From Lysinibacillus fusiformis (GTDB lineage Bacteria > Bacillota > Bacilli > Bacillales_A > Planococcaceae), in NCBI RefSeq assembly GCF_016925635.1, contig NZ_CP070490.1, positions 186,001-250,000 on the forward strand: a stretch of DNA of 64,000 nucleotides, read 5' to 3'. Positions within the stretch are counted from its first letter, which is position 1, and each line of letters starts with the position of its first letter. A model generated the notes under the pieces. It was not told where the DNA came from and ran no database searches. It was given only the letters and a program-made list of their open reading frames with translations. Below are positions 25,738 to 36,540 of this stretch, piece by piece. A program made the translations under genes and the position numbers.

Positions 25738-26995
25738 TATTTGTTGATGCTTGCTGGGGTGTTTGCTTTTTAACAATGATGACGAATAAACTGGCCATTG
25801 CACAAAACATCCCTGCAAGGAAAAAAGCCCACGTATAGGAATTAAAAAATTTATAAATCAACCCTCCACCATACGCTGCAACCGCCGCTCCTGCTTGATG
25901 GGAGGCGAATATCCAGCCGTAGATAATACTACTTTTATGCATACCAAAAATTTGTCGTGTCATACTGATGGTTGGTGGCACAGTAGCAATCCAATCTAGT
26001 CCATAAAAGATGGTGAAAATCGTTAGTAAAACAAAAGACCCTTGCGCGAGTGCATAAGGAAGTAATAAAAGAGAAGCGCCTCTTAACATGTAATACCAAA
26101 ACAATAACCAACGATTATCGAAGCGATCAGATAACCAGCCAGAGGCAGTCGTGCCTAATAAATTAAAAACGCCCATAAAGGAAAGAAGTGATGCAGCGGT
26201 AACTAAAGGAACACCAAAGCTAATACAATAAGAGACAAAATGAGTACCAATTAATCCGCTTGTCGATAGACCACAAATAAAAAAGCTGCCTGCTAGTAAC
26301 CAAAACGCTTTAACCTTAATCGCCTCTAATAAACCATAAAAAGCCATGCTTATTGGATTCTTTTTTTGCTGTATTGGATGTTCTTCTATAGTCTCTTCTT
26401 GTCCATAAGGTGTCAAACCAATATCCTGGGGCTTATTTTTAATAAAAATAGCAATCATGAAGAACATTATTGTACTAAGGAGTAGCATTAATGCGATAGC
26501 CCATCGCCAAGAATAGTGTTCGATGATGATAGCTAGCACTGGCAGTAAAATTAACTGACCCGTGGCTGTACTTGCCGTTAAAATACCAACTGCTAACCCT
26601 CTGCGTTTTACAAACCAATGATTCGCAACATATGGACTAAGCACCGTTAAAAATAGACTCGCTCCAAGACCAATAATACCTCCCCAAATAACGATTAACT
26701 GCCAAGATTGACTCATCAAAAATGTTAAAGTCATTCCTACTACTAAAGTGGCCATGGCGCTGAGCATCATTTTCTTTAAACCAATGACTTCAAGTAGTGC
26801 AGCCATAAATGGTCCAGATATGCCATATAAAAACAAACTTACAGCGAAAGCTAAAGCAATGGTTGAACGATCCCAGTGAAATTCTTTTTCAAGGGGATCG
26901 ATAAACACACCAGATGATGACATCGTAATCCCTGCGACAATAATCGAGAAAAATGTGACGATCAAAATAAACCAACTATAATGAACACGCTTCAC
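25730..26995 (-). CDS. MFS transporter (OxlT-like)
   Basis: A 421-residue major facilitator protein with twelve hydrophobic segments, resembling the oxalate:formate / monocarboxylate antiporter group. The loop between TM2 and TM3 and the GLTPYGQEE central loop (about 202-210) fit that group. Start GTG 26995 has AAGAAGGTG at a normal distance; the ATG at 27043 lies inside the upstream operator and is unlikely. It is divergent from a MarR gene, with twin palindromes between them, so the MarR protein probably represses it. Substrate unknown. Confidence 0.87.
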   Translation of the reverse strand: MKRVHYSWFILIVTFFSIIVAGITMSSSGVFIDPLEKEFHWDRSTIALAFAVSLFLYGISGPFMAALLEVIGLKKMMLSAMATLVVGMTLTFLMSQSWQLIVIWGGIIGLGASLFLTVLSPYVANHWFVKRRGLAVGILTASTATGQLILLPVLAIIIEHYSWRWAIALMLLLSTIMFFMIAIFIKNKPQDIGLTPYGQEETIEEHPIQQKKNPISMAFYGLLEAIKVKAFWLLAGSFFICGLSTSGLIGTHFVSYCISFGVPLVTAASLLSFMGVFNLLGTTASGWLSDRFDNRWLLFWYYMLRGASLLLLPYALAQGSFVLLTIFTIFYGLDWIATVPPTISMTRQIFGMHKSSIIYGWIFASHQAGAAVAAYGGGLIYKFFNSYTWAFFLAGMFCAMASLFVIIVKKQTPQQASTNKS

Positions 26996-27029
26996 CCTAA
27001 CACCTTCTTTTCTTATGATAGACCGAAAA

Positions 27030-27045
27030 ACATGTATATACATGT
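27030..27045. promoter_or_regulatory. MarR-type operator 1
   Basis: ACATGTATATACATGT is a perfect 16-bp palindrome in the MFS/marR divergent gap. It is centred 37 bases from the second site. Confidence 0.7.
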
Positions 27046-27068
27046 TTAAGTCTATTCATTTCATTTAT

Positions 27069-27080
27069 ATGTATATACAT
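27069..27080. promoter_or_regulatory. MarR-type operator 2
   Basis: ATGTATATACAT is a perfect 12-bp palindrome with the same core as operator 1. It overlaps the sequence just before a TATAAT hexamer (27082-27087) on the plus strand, so it could also control marR itself. Confidence 0.65.
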
Positions 27081-27180
27081 GTATAATGATAGTAATCGTT
27101 CATAAAGCTGTCAAGAAGTAATTTCTAGTTTTTGGGTGTATACTAATCATAAGTAGAATCCCTTCAAAGGAGTACTGTCG

Positions 27181-27639
27181 ATGAAGAATCAACTTAAAAA
27201 TATTGATTATACACAAATATGTGTTTGTGCAAACCTTAGAAAGAAAACAAGGGTTGTCACGCAATTATATGATAAGCTGCTACAGCCTACTGGTTTAAAA
27301 GTTACACAATATTCGATGCTTGCACATATCGACCTTCAACAAGCTGTGTCAATCAGCCGTTTAGGTGAAATATTACAACTCGATCAAACCACTGTAACAC
27401 GTAATATTAATCTATTAAAGCAACATGGCTATGTTGAATTAAAGCGAGATACAAATGATGCTCGCACAAAAAAAATTACGCTCACTGAGGAAGGCTTAGA
27501 AAAGCTACATGAAGCCGCACCTATCTGGCAAGGAATTCAAGATAGAATCATCGAGGATATTGGAACCGAAAAATACGCAGATTTCTACGATACCTTGCGA
27601 ACAATGCAAAAAATTATTCAAGCATATGACGAAGTATAA
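27181..27639 (+). CDS. MarR-family regulator
   Basis: A 152-residue winged-helix repressor. The DNA-binding region SISRLGEILQLDQTTVTRNINLLKQ (about 57-81 region) and wing residues around DARTKKITLTEEG are typical of MarR. A Cys pair near the N-terminus (CVCANL) may sense oxidants or ligands. It is divergent from the MFS gene with two palindromic operators in between. It probably controls the transporter and itself. Start ATG has AAAGGAGTAC upstream. Confidence 0.92.
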   Translation: MKNQLKNIDYTQICVCANLRKKTRVVTQLYDKLLQPTGLKVTQYSMLAHIDLQQAVSISRLGEILQLDQTTVTRNINLLKQHGYVELKRDTNDARTKKITLTEEGLEKLHEAAPIWQGIQDRIIEDIGTEKYADFYDTLRTMQKIIQAYDEV

Positions 27640-27640
27640 A

Positions 27641-27669
27641 AAAAGCGCCCACAGTGTAGGGCGCTTTTT
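27641..27669. terminator. Bidirectional terminator between marR and apt
   Basis: AAAAGCGCCC and GGGCGCTTTT form the stem with A and T runs on both sides. It serves the convergent marR and apt genes. Confidence 0.85.
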
Positions 27670-27677
27670 CAATGCTC

Positions 27678-28190
27678 TTAATATTGAATAAGTGTTTTAA
27701 TATTTAAATCGCCAAGCTTCTCGCGACCATTTAATTCTAAAAGTTCGATTAGAAATGCGCAGCCGACTACTTGACCACCTAATTGTTCCACTAAACGTAC
27801 TGTTGCTTCAACTGTTCCTCCAGTAGCTAGTAAATCATCACAGATTAACACCTTTTGACCAGGCTTAATCGCATCGTGATGCATTGTTAATGTATCTTTT
27901 CCATACTCTAGACCATAGTCCGCACTAATCACCTCACGTGGTAATTTACCTGGTTTACGAACAGGTGCAAAGCCAATTTCAAGTGCATAGGCAACTGGGC
28001 AACCGATAATAAACCCACGAGCTTCAGGGCCAACCACAATTTCAGCTCCCACTTCTTTTGCATATTCTACAATTTGATCTGTTGCATATTTGTAAGCAGA
28101 TCCATTATCCATAATTGTCGTAATATCTCTAAAAGTAATGCCTTCTTTTGGCCAGTTTTCAACCGTTGTAACGTATTGCTTTAAATCCAT
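27678..28190 (-). CDS. apt: Adenine phosphoribosyltransferase
   Basis: A 170-residue PRTase that converts adenine and PRPP to AMP. The PRPP loop [13 protein letters not shown] (about 113-125) and the GPEARGF segment (about 54-60) are intact and the length is normal. It follows recJ by 35 bases on the same strand, the recJ-apt order of B. subtilis. Confidence 0.97.
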   Translation of the reverse strand: MDLKQYVTTVENWPKEGITFRDITTIMDNGSAYKYATDQIVEYAKEVGAEIVVGPEARGFIIGCPVAYALEIGFAPVRKPGKLPREVISADYGLEYGKDTLTMHHDAIKPGQKVLICDDLLATGGTVEATVRLVEQLGGQVVGCAFLIELLELNGREKLGDLNIKTLIQY

Positions 28191-28225
28191 GTTCTTGCTC
28201 CTCCTACGAAACGTTATACGTCCGT

Positions 28226-30544
28226 TTATGTTAATCGTTCATCAAACCATTGTTTTAATTCTATATAAGGAGCATAGACAAGCTTTTGCTCCATTTCAAT
28301 CTGTTCTGAACGTTGTTTGTAAGACGGTGCCTCTGTTAGTGCTTGTTTTGGGGCATTCACGTTGACAGTCGTCAGTCCACTCTCCATTTTAACAAAATCA
28401 AGCTCAAAAAACACCTGTGTCATAAATTTTAATGTTTCTAATGGCCAGCCCGTATGCTTCGCTAAATCCGCAATATGCATATCAAGTGGAAAGGCTGGTC
28501 GATTTTTCAAGAATTTATAATACCAAGTAAATTGTTCACGAGTAGGTAAACCACTAAAGTATTGCGAATCAGGCATATAAAAATGAGCATAAATACGTGA
28601 AGGTGTTGTCTTCTGTAAAACGTCTTCTAGCTTTTGAACATGGTGTGGCAAGTCTAAGAGCACGATGTAATCACTTTGTTCAATATTTGAAAGGGTTGGG
28701 TCAACCAATGTAATAGGTGCACCAATTAATGATTGATAATAGGTCATCGTTTCTGGACGAAAGGCGATAAACTGTGCCTCGTCCTTCGGTACCGTATTCA
28801 GCCATCGAGCTGTTTGGCGGATACCACGAATATCAAATAGTTGCCATTCTGTTGTTTGGACATCCTCGATCATAAATTGGGCTTTTTTACGGCCCTGCCA
28901 TTCGTTAATTTGCAAATCACCTATAAAGGAAACTTTGATGCCATACGTTAATTCATCATGTAAATGCCCTTTATTAAAACCAACACTATCCAATTTGTCA
29001 TAGCCGTTTGTTATTTCCATTTTAATATGATTCTCGGCCGCTCCAATTTTACGCATGGAGGCAATTTCTACATCCTCAAGCACATAAACAGGCTTCGGGA
29101 AATCTGTGCCGAACGGGCCTAATGTTGAAATTTCCTCAATAGCATCTGCTGAAATTTCGTCAATGCTGAGCGGAATATCAATATGCACGATCGGTGTTAA
29201 TTGCTCCTCTGTTAAGCAGGCTCTGGCCTGCGTATCCAAGCGCGTACGTAGTTCATCCACATGCTCTAATGATAAGGTCATACCTGCAGCCATAGGATGT
29301 CCACCAAAATGCGGTAAAATATCTCGATTTTTAGCTAGTTCGTTATATAGATGGAATCCTTCAATGCTTCGAGCAGAGCCTTTTGCTGTGCCCTTTTCGG
29401 GATCGATTGACAGCACAATCGTTGGACGATAATATAGTTCAACGAGACGTGAGGCTACAATTCCCACAACACCTGCATTCCAGCCCTCGCCAGCAACAAC
29501 AAGAACTAAGGAATTGCCGACTTTTTCATCTACTTCAATCAGTGCAATGGCTTCATCCGTAATACTTTTCACAATATCTTTGCGCTCGGTATTGCAGGCA
29601 TTTAACTGTTTTGCCAATGCGGTTGCTTTAGCATTATCCTCTGCCATTAATAATTCCACGCCAGGAGCCGCTTCACCAAGTCGACCAACGGCATTTAATC
29701 GCGGCCCAAAATAAAAGCCAATCGTTTCTTCCGTAATTTTTGTCTGCTCTGTACTGGCTATGTCACACATCGCTTGTACCCACGGGCTAAGAGAACGGCG
29801 CATTTCCTGTATACCTCGCTTCACGAGATAACGATTTTCGTCCACCAAAGGGACTAAATCTGCTACAGTGCCAATCGCCACAAATTCAATTAAATGGCTT
29901 GGTAGTTCACCATATAGAGCATGTGCCAGCTTAAAGGCAACCCCTACTCCCGCTAACTCGCCGAACGGATATTGTCCTTCTGGTATTCGAGGATGAAGAA
30001 TAATATCTGCTGGCGGTAGCTCCTCACCTGGCTCATGGTGATCTGTCACAATGACATCCATGCCAAGCTCCTTCGCTACTCGAATAGGCTCGATACCAGA
30101 TATCCCATTATCCACTGTAATGATTAACTGTACACCCTCTTCATAGGCCTCCCGAAATAGGGCTTCATGCGGACCATAACCATGGATAAAACGATTCGGA
30201 ATTTTAAAGGAGACGTCCGCTCCTAGATCTAGTAAAACATGTAACATAACGGTTGTGCTTGTCACACCATCTGCATCATAATCACCATACACTAAAATTT
30301 TCTCACCATTATCTAGTGCTTGTTCAATTCGTGCCACTGCTTCAGCCATACCATGCATAAGAAATGGATCATGGATATTTGCCTCAGTCATATTTAATAA
30401 GCTTTCTGCGTCAGCTGTTGTTTCGCAGCCTCGTGCTGCTAAAATTTTTGCTGCAATCGCAGAAAGTTGTAAGTCATTTTGTAATGCTTGTACAAGTGTT
30501 GCGTCTGGACGCTCCACCTGCCATCTTTTTTTCGATAGAATCAT
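28226..30544 (-). CDS. recJ: Single-strand-specific exonuclease RecJ
   Basis: A 772-residue 5'-3' single-strand DNA exonuclease for recombination and repair. The DHH motifs [12 protein letters not shown] (about 80-91), [12 protein letters not shown] and the DHHA1 [12 protein letters not shown] (about 415-426) are all present. An OB-type domain and a Bacillus-type C-terminal extension follow (about 560-772). Start ATG 30544. It forms an operon with apt and has a 21-bp-period array upstream, towards the trp operon. Confidence 0.96.
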   Translation of the reverse strand: MILSKKRWQVERPDATLVQALQNDLQLSAIAAKILAARGCETTADAESLLNMTEANIHDPFLMHGMAEAVARIEQALDNGEKILVYGDYDADGVTSTTVMLHVLLDLGADVSFKIPNRFIHGYGPHEALFREAYEEGVQLIITVDNGISGIEPIRVAKELGMDVIVTDHHEPGEELPPADIILHPRIPEGQYPFGELAGVGVAFKLAHALYGELPSHLIEFVAIGTVADLVPLVDENRYLVKRGIQEMRRSLSPWVQAMCDIASTEQTKITEETIGFYFGPRLNAVGRLGEAAPGVELLMAEDNAKATALAKQLNACNTERKDIVKSITDEAIALIEVDEKVGNSLVLVVAGEGWNAGVVGIVASRLVELYYRPTIVLSIDPEKGTAKGSARSIEGFHLYNELAKNRDILPHFGGHPMAAGMTLSLEHVDELRTRLDTQARACLTEEQLTPIVHIDIPLSIDEISADAIEEISTLGPFGTDFPKPVYVLEDVEIASMRKIGAAENHIKMEITNGYDKLDSVGFNKGHLHDELTYGIKVSFIGDLQINEWQGRKKAQFMIEDVQTTEWQLFDIRGIRQTARWLNTVPKDEAQFIAFRPETMTYYQSLIGAPITLVDPTLSNIEQSDYIVLLDLPHHVQKLEDVLQKTTPSRIYAHFYMPDSQYFSGLPTREQFTWYYKFLKNRPAFPLDMHIADLAKHTGWPLETLKFMTQVFFELDFVKMESGLTTVNVNAPKQALTEAPSYKQRSEQIEMEQKLVYAPYIELKQWFDERLT

Positions 30545-30595
30545 CTTCTCACTTCCTTACGAAAGCTATTATACCGAATTTCTATAGGTTACGCA

Positions 30596-30700
30596 CTATC
30601 CGTCAGATTGATAGTTTTATCCATTACTTTTTAATTTCTATCCGTCACTTTTTCATATCTATCCGCCAATTACAGCATTCTATACATCATTACAAAAAAA
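30596..30700. repeat. 21-bp-period tandem array (CTATCC family)
   Basis: Five consecutive 21-base units start at 30596, 30617, 30638, 30659 and 30680, with consensus near CTATCCGTCACTTTTTNATTT. Unit 3 is the clearest and units 2 and 5 are degenerate. The array lies between the recJ start and the trpA terminator. Confidence 0.8.
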
Positions 30701-30723
30701 GCCTACTCTATCTAAAGAGTAGA
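30694..30723 (-). terminator. Terminator of the trp operon
   Basis: CTACTCT (30703-30709) and AGAGTAG (30716-30722) form the stem, followed on the minus strand by T7. The stem overlaps the trpA stop codon. Confidence 0.75.
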
Positions 30724-31503
30724 CTTCTCTAACATACCTTTTGAAGCGGCTACCAATGCTTCCACTGTTGCCAAATCCCCTTCATGCAATGCTGTAACAA
30801 TGGCACTACCGACAATCACGCCATCTCCCAAAGCCCCCATCTTTTTCACTTGCTCGGGTGTTGAAATGCCAAAGCCTGCAAGCACAGGAATTGGACTTGT
30901 TTGACGTAGGCTTGCAAAATGCTGTTCTAAATTATCGGCAAAACGCGACCTTGCGCCTGTAATGCCATTGACGGTCACTGCATAAACAAAGCCCTGACTT
31001 GCTGAAGCAATACGAGCAATTCGCTCAGGTGGGCTTGTTAATGAAACGAGTTGGACAACATCAATGCCATATGGATTTAATGCCTCACGTAACAACTCAC
31101 TTTCTTCCAATGGGACATCTGGTACAATTAATCCCTTCACTCCCCCAGCTACACAGGCTTGCGCAAAGGCCTCTAAGCCATACGCTAACACTGGATTGAA
31201 ATAAGTCATGACTACAAGAGGCACTGTTATTTCATCTTTAAATGACGCAAGTGTTTGTAATACGTTTCTTAATGTCACACCGGCTGCTAGTGCCCGTTCC
31301 CCTGCTCGTTCAATCGTTGGACCATCTGCGACAGGATCTGTAAAAGGAATCCCTACTTCAATAGCTGTTACCTCTAATTGCTGCAGTTTTAAAATAGTCG
31401 GCTTAATGGTCTCTAGCCCTCCATCACCTGCCATGATATAAGGTATAAAAGCTTTATGTCCTGCAACCTTTGCTTGTTCGATCGCTTGCTGTAAAGTCGT
31501 CAT
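30712..31503 (-). CDS. trpA: Tryptophan synthase alpha chain
   Basis: A 263-residue TIM-barrel subunit that cleaves indole-3-glycerol phosphate to indole and G3P. The catalytic Glu lies in [13 protein letters not shown] (about residue 50) and the catalytic Asp in VPDVPLEES. Start ATG overlaps the trpB stop (ATGA), so translation is coupled. It is the last gene of trpEDCFBA. Confidence 0.97.
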   Translation of the reverse strand: MTTLQQAIEQAKVAGHKAFIPYIMAGDGGLETIKPTILKLQQLEVTAIEVGIPFTDPVADGPTIERAGERALAAGVTLRNVLQTLASFKDEITVPLVVMTYFNPVLAYGLEAFAQACVAGGVKGLIVPDVPLEESELLREALNPYGIDVVQLVSLTSPPERIARIASASQGFVYAVTVNGITGARSRFADNLEQHFASLRQTSPIPVLAGFGISTPEQVKKMGALGDGVIVGSAIVTALHEGDLATVEALVAASKGMLEKSTL

Positions 31504-32714
31504 TTAACATCCCCTCCTAGTGCTGCTCGAACTGTGTGAACATCTTTATCTCCTCGACCAGATAAGCACACCACAATGATCTGATCTTTTGACATAGTCT
31601 TTGCAAGTTTTGCTGTGTAAGCAATGGCATGGGAACTTTCAAGCGCAGGTAGTATCCCCTCAGTTCGGCTTAATAATTGTAAGGCTTCCAGTGCTTCAGC
31701 ATCTGTGATGGAGTCAAATTGTGCTCGACCAATATCATGTAAATAACAATGCTCTGGCCCTTTCCCTGGATAATCTAACCCAGCCGAAATAGAATGAGCT
31801 TCTTGGACAAAGCCGTTTTCGTCCTGTAATAAATACATGTAGGCGCCATGCAATACACCTAATTGTCCACCTGCGATGGCTGCTGCATGCTTCCCAGTGT
31901 CAAGACCACTTCCTGCCGCCTCCACACCGTATAAGGCAACTGATTCATCATCAACAAATGGATGAAACATACCGATTGCATTACTGCCGCCTCCAATACA
32001 GGCAACAACTGCATCTGGTAAACGACCCTCTTTTTGCATGATTTGCTTTCTTGTTTCTACCCCGATGACACGCTGAAAGTCTCGGACAATTTTCGGGAAT
32101 GGATGTGGACCTAAGGCAGAGCCTAAAATATAATGGGTGTCCTCAACATTTGTCACCCAATAGCGTAGTGCAGCATTCACAGCATCCTTTAATGTTTTAG
32201 AACCACTTTCCACCGATTGAACTTTTGTGCCAAGCAGCTCCATACGAAAGACATTTAACTGCTGACGTTTGATATCTTCTGCACCCATAAAAACAACACA
32301 TTCAAGATTTAATAATGCACATGCAGTGGCCGTTGCTACACCATGTTGACCAGCACCTGTTTCAGCAACAATTTTCTTTTTGCCCATGCGTTTGGCTAGA
32401 AGTGCTTGCCCAATCGCATTATTAATTTTATGTGCACCTGTATGGTTTAAATCTTCGCGCTTTAAATAAATCTTTGCTCCATCTAACGCCTTTGTTAAAT
32501 TTTCTGCGTAATAGAGCGGTGTTTCACGTCCAACATACTCCTCTAAATAATAGGACAGCTCCTCTGTAAATGCTGGATCTTTTAATGCTTCGTCATAGGC
32601 AGATTCTAATTCTAGCAAAGCTGTCATTAATGTTTCTGGCACAAACCGTCCGCCAAATTGCCCAAAACGTCCTTCCTTTGTCGGTACACTATTTGCTATT
32701 GATATTCCCATCAT
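31500..32714 (-). CDS. trpB: Tryptophan synthase beta chain
   Basis: A 404-residue PLP enzyme that joins indole and serine. The PLP Lys is in [13 protein letters not shown] (about 97), the phosphate loop is [10 protein letters not shown] (about 235-244), and the mobile GAGQHG loop is present. The ATGA overlaps at both ends show tight coupling with trpF and trpA. Confidence 0.97.
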   Translation of the reverse strand: MMGISIANSVPTKEGRFGQFGGRFVPETLMTALLELESAYDEALKDPAFTEELSYYLEEYVGRETPLYYAENLTKALDGAKIYLKREDLNHTGAHKINNAIGQALLAKRMGKKKIVAETGAGQHGVATATACALLNLECVVFMGAEDIKRQQLNVFRMELLGTKVQSVESGSKTLKDAVNAALRYWVTNVEDTHYILGSALGPHPFPKIVRDFQRVIGVETRKQIMQKEGRLPDAVVACIGGGSNAIGMFHPFVDDESVALYGVEAAGSGLDTGKHAAAIAGGQLGVLHGAYMYLLQDENGFVQEAHSISAGLDYPGKGPEHCYLHDIGRAQFDSITDAEALEALQLLSRTEGILPALESSHAIAYTAKLAKTMSKDQIIVVCLSGRGDKDVHTVRAALGGDVK

Positions 32715-33325
32715 CTGCTCCCCCTCTTTACTGCCTGTAAAAATGCTTGTATTTTGGTAGAATCCTTGATTCCATCTGTTTCCACACCACTCGATACATC
32801 CACCATAAAAGGACCTACATCTGTAATAGCTGCTTCAATATTGTCTACATTGAGACCACCCGCTAATAGTAACTTTTCTTTCGGAATACCTACTTGCTCA
32901 AGCAGTGTCCAATCAAAAGTGTGACCACTCCCGCCTTTAAACTCTGTACCAGGCGCGTCGAATAAATAATAATCTACCTGATAGTTAGCAGCCGCTTGAA
33001 CATCCTCTTGTCCTCGTATCGACAATGCCTTGATGGCAGGATAGCCTTGCTCCTGAATAAATGCTGGCGTTTCCTCCCCATGATATTGCACATAATCTAA
33101 AGGTACTCGCTCTACCGCTTCCTTTAATTCAGCTGGCGTTGGATTGACAAAGACACCTATTTTCAAAATGCCTTGTGGTACATGCTTTGCTAACTGTTGG
33201 GCTTGCTCAATGGATACACGACGTTTACTCGGTGCAAAAACAAAACCTACAGCATCTGCACCAGCATGAATCGCTGTTTTGACATGTGCTTGTTCCTGTA
33301 AACCACAAATTTTGACCTTTGTCAT
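32711..33325 (-). CDS. trpF: Phosphoribosylanthranilate isomerase
   Basis: A 204-residue TIM barrel. The catalytic Cys is in KICGLQ (residue 7) and the acid in [13 protein letters not shown] (about residue 124). It performs the Amadori rearrangement in Trp synthesis. It overlaps trpC (ATGA) upstream and trpB downstream. Confidence 0.96.
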   Translation of the reverse strand: MTKVKICGLQEQAHVKTAIHAGADAVGFVFAPSKRRVSIEQAQQLAKHVPQGILKIGVFVNPTPAELKEAVERVPLDYVQYHGEETPAFIQEQGYPAIKALSIRGQEDVQAAANYQVDYYLFDAPGTEFKGGSGHTFDWTLLEQVGIPKEKLLLAGGLNVDNIEAAITDVGPFMVDVSSGVETDGIKDSTKIQAFLQAVKRGSR

Positions 33326-34113
33326 ACTGATGCCCCCTCCTTACTTACCTGCAATTGGCGTAGTGCTTGCCCTGCATCCCCACTCCGCATTAATGCTTCA
33401 CCTACAAGGACACCACTAGCCCCCATCAAGGCTACTTGCTTCGCATCTTCTTCTGACCATATACCGCTTTCACTAATTAATACTCGCTCCTCATCAAATG
33501 GAAACACATCGGCAATTTCTCTTGTGCGCTCTAGGCTTACTTCAAAGGTACGTAAATCTCGATTATTCACGCCAATTAACTTTGCATCTACTGCAAGTGC
33601 ACGTTCAAGCTCCACACGATCGTGTACTTCCACTAAAACTTCTAGGCCTAAGCCCGTTGCATAGCTATATAAATCACGTAAGGCATCGTCTGTTAAAGCC
33701 GCTACAATTAATAAAATAATGGATGCACCTGCTGCCTTCGCAAATCGAATTTGCACCCGATCAATCATAAAATCCTTACAAAGAAGAGGCGTATCGACTG
33801 CACGAGCAACTGCTGCTAAATCTTCAAAGGAGCCTTTAAAAAACTCCTTGTCTGTTAAGACTGAAATAGCTGCTGCTCCTGCTTGTGCATAGACTTGTGC
33901 TTGAGCAACTGGGTCTGCCCCACCAGCAATTAATCCCTTGGAAGGTGAGGCACGCTTCATTTCAGCAATGACTTGTAGTGTATGGGCTTGACGCAATGTC
34001 TCAACTAATGATGGACGTGGCGTTTCAGTAAAATTTGCTAAAGGATCTGGCTGCTCTAATAAAGCGCCTACCTCGATCTTTTTTTGCTGTAAAATTTTAT
34101 TGAGTATATTCAT
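33322..34113 (-). CDS. trpC: Indole-3-glycerol-phosphate synthase
   Basis: A 263-residue TIM barrel that closes the indole ring. The residues expected in the active site are seen in EMKRASPSKG (about 51-60), LCKDFMID and IGVNNRDL, followed by LISESGIW. The start abuts the trpD stop codon. Confidence 0.97.
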   Translation of the reverse strand: MNILNKILQQKKIEVGALLEQPDPLANFTETPRPSLVETLRQAHTLQVIAEMKRASPSKGLIAGGADPVAQAQVYAQAGAAAISVLTDKEFFKGSFEDLAAVARAVDTPLLCKDFMIDRVQIRFAKAAGASIILLIVAALTDDALRDLYSYATGLGLEVLVEVHDRVELERALAVDAKLIGVNNRDLRTFEVSLERTREIADVFPFDEERVLISESGIWSEEDAKQVALMGASGVLVGEALMRSGDAGQALRQLQVSKEGASV

Positions 34114-35141
34114 TACCCTACCTCCACTTCTTTAATTTGCTTGCTATAGGTAACAACCGCTTCTAATTTTTGTCGTGCTCGCCCACTAAAAATACTTTCC
34201 TTTGCCATGGCTACACCTTCTTTAATGGTTTCTGCTTGACCATAACCAAATAAGCCGATACCAGCATTTAATACTACTGTATCTAAATAAGGACTCTGCT
34301 CCCCAGCCAATATTTTTTGCATAATCACTGCATTTTCATCTGCATTGCCACCACGGATGGCCTCTAAAGGTGCCGTTTGAAGACCAATATCTTCGGCAGT
34401 TAGGGAAAAGGGAATTAGATCCCCTTTATCTACTAAAACCAATGTATTTTGCCCTGCTAATGAAGCCTCATCTAAGCCTTGTGGTCCAGAAACGACAATG
34501 GCCCGCTCACGTCCAAGCATTTGTAAGACTGAGGCATATTCCATGACAAAATTCGGTCGATTAATGCCCGTAAATTGTGTGGACAATGGGACTGGATTTG
34601 TTAAAGGGCCAACAAGATTAAAGATCGTTGGTTTACCTAATGAACGGCGAACTTCACCAATTCTTTTTAATTTCGGATGGACATTCGGTGCATAAATAAA
34701 AGCGATTCCTTCTCTCTCTAGCAAATGGACTGTTTGTGGGATGGTAATTGCTGTATGAATACCTAGTGCCTCTAACACATCTGAGCTACCAGAGGAGGAA
34801 GAGATTTTACGGTTCCCATGTTTGGCAATTTTGACACCTGCTCCAGCTAACACGAAAGCTGAAGCTGTACTAATGTTAAAGGTATGAAGACCATCTCCCC
34901 CTGTACCGCAATTATCCATATAGTGATCTTCCTTTACGGCTACATCGAGAGCAAAAGATCGCATAATGGTTGCTAATGCGGCTACTTCATGTGCAGTTTC
35001 TCCCTTCGCAGATAAAGCTGTTAAAAAGCTGGCCATTTCTTCTTTAGGTGTGTCATCCTGAAACAACCATTGGGCTGCCTGCAACATTTCTTCGTATATG
35101 AGATGTGTTCCCTGCAGTACTTTCTGTTGTAATTGTTCCAT
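34113..35141 (-). CDS. trpD: Anthranilate phosphoribosyltransferase
   Basis: A 342-residue enzyme that transfers phosphoribose to anthranilate. The PRPP motif NCGTGGDG (about 77-84), the KHGNR motif (about 106-110) and the metal-site SSGSSDVLE are intact. It begins at the trpE stop codon. Its intact state contrasts with the altered TrpE next to it. Confidence 0.97.
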   Translation of the reverse strand: MEQLQQKVLQGTHLIYEEMLQAAQWLFQDDTPKEEMASFLTALSAKGETAHEVAALATIMRSFALDVAVKEDHYMDNCGTGGDGLHTFNISTASAFVLAGAGVKIAKHGNRKISSSSGSSDVLEALGIHTAITIPQTVHLLEREGIAFIYAPNVHPKLKRIGEVRRSLGKPTIFNLVGPLTNPVPLSTQFTGINRPNFVMEYASVLQMLGRERAIVVSGPQGLDEASLAGQNTLVLVDKGDLIPFSLTAEDIGLQTAPLEAIRGGNADENAVIMQKILAGEQSPYLDTVVLNAGIGLFGYGQAETIKEGVAMAKESIFSGRARQKLEAVVTYSKQIKEVEVG

Positions 35142-36469
35142 TAGTTTCGCCCTCCATTGTTCACCAGTAACTGTAAAAATGCCTGTTCTTCCGCTTGCAC
35201 TTTTTGTAAAACGTTTTCCACATTTGTATACTTGGTCAGAGTTATTGTTGATTGCATATGCATAATATCCTGTTTAATCACGATAGATTGCCCTGTTAAA
35301 GCAAAATCCAAATGGCCATTAAACCCAATAAAGCCAAGAGCACCAAAATTACCAGCTGTATGCGGAAACTCCGTAGCTGAACTTGGTGATATAGTTGCTG
35401 CTAAAACATCAAGGGCATGCAGCATTGGTAAAAGCTTTCCTTCAATCCTAGATGTCATATGCAGTGCCTTTTTTGACCTCTGGATACGCATAGCCTCCAT
35501 GACCTGAACAGAACCTGGGAAACAAACAGACTGTAATTCTTGCTGAACAGCACTAACAAGAAGTGCATGCGATTGTCTAATGCTCGCATGATTGTATAAT
35601 TGGCGTTCATTTTCTAAATCTTCATTTTTTGTTTCCCCTCGTGGGCATGCTCCCTCTGTAGGCGTCGCAATAACTCTTTCACCTTTTACTCGGATTAGAC
35701 TTTCAGGAGAAGTACCTAACACAACATGATCCTCAAATTCTACATAATACAGATAAGCTGCAGGCTTTTTTTTGCGCAGCTGTCGATACAAAGCCAACGT
35801 ATCACCTTGAAAGTTGGCTACATCACGCTTCGGCAGAACTACCCTTGTTATGTCATCATGTAAATTGGCTTGCATTGTCTGTAAAACCGTTGCAAATGAC
35901 TCATTTGTTGTAGCATCAAGCGGTTGATAACGATAAGATGCTTCTTCACTGATCTGCCCATTTACTATTTGTTGAGCTAATTCTTCCAAATCAGGTTGTT
36001 GCTTTTCTGCATCAATATTTGTATGAATCAATGTCACTTCATCTGTTTGATGATCGAATACAATGATTGTTTCATACACATGAAAATGAGCATCAGGCAA
36101 TTCTATTTTCTTGTCTACGAACATCGTTGTGCCGCCAAAACCTATATATCCAACGGCACCACCTGAAAATGGAAATTGTGTCGTATTGGAGATACGTGGC
36201 ATGAGTCGTTTAAGAAGGACAAAGAGCTCACCTTTATGCACATATGTTTTCCCTGTTTTATAGGAAACCTCTTGGATTTCTTCGCCCACTCCTTTATATG
36301 TTTTTCGTGGATTGGCACCAATAAATGAATACCTTCCTGCTCCTTCATGTTGAGCGGAACTTTCCAATAAAAATTTATGTTTTCCCTGTAAACGCCTGAA
36401 AATTAAAATAGGTGTTAAGGAATCGCCATTGATGGTTTTCATTTTTGTTCTTGAACTCGTTGTTTGCAT
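35141..36469 (-). CDS. trpE: TrpE-like protein with altered catalytic domain
   Basis: By position and overall fold this is anthranilate synthase component I (442 residues). The N-terminal LLESS Trp-site motif, GGAVGYIGF, YYVEFEDHVVLGTSPESL and GALGFIGFNGHLDFAL align with the family. The catalytic landmarks do not. The usual PxAGTRxRG reads PTEGACPRG. The LVDLxRNDxGRV stretch reads LVSAVQQELQSVC, and RAEH reads RQSH. The FPAGTxSGAPKxRAMExI segment is missing or replaced, and IRT and AGAGIV are gone. The His of the HIVS motif remains (LHMTS). There is no trpG in the operon. It may be inactive, changed in function, or only a regulator. The start ATG has GGAGC upstream. Confidence 0.8.
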   Translation of the reverse strand: MQTTSSRTKMKTINGDSLTPILIFRRLQGKHKFLLESSAQHEGAGRYSFIGANPRKTYKGVGEEIQEVSYKTGKTYVHKGELFVLLKRLMPRISNTTQFPFSGGAVGYIGFGGTTMFVDKKIELPDAHFHVYETIIVFDHQTDEVTLIHTNIDAEKQQPDLEELAQQIVNGQISEEASYRYQPLDATTNESFATVLQTMQANLHDDITRVVLPKRDVANFQGDTLALYRQLRKKKPAAYLYYVEFEDHVVLGTSPESLIRVKGERVIATPTEGACPRGETKNEDLENERQLYNHASIRQSHALLVSAVQQELQSVCFPGSVQVMEAMRIQRSKKALHMTSRIEGKLLPMLHALDVLAATISPSSATEFPHTAGNFGALGFIGFNGHLDFALTGQSIVIKQDIMHMQSTITLTKYTNVENVLQKVQAEEQAFLQLLVNNGGRN

Positions 36470-36540
36470 AGCTATTTTGCTCCTTTTTTCAAAGATTCCT
36501 TTAGCTAATGTTTAGACGAATGCTGAATGAAAATAAAAAA

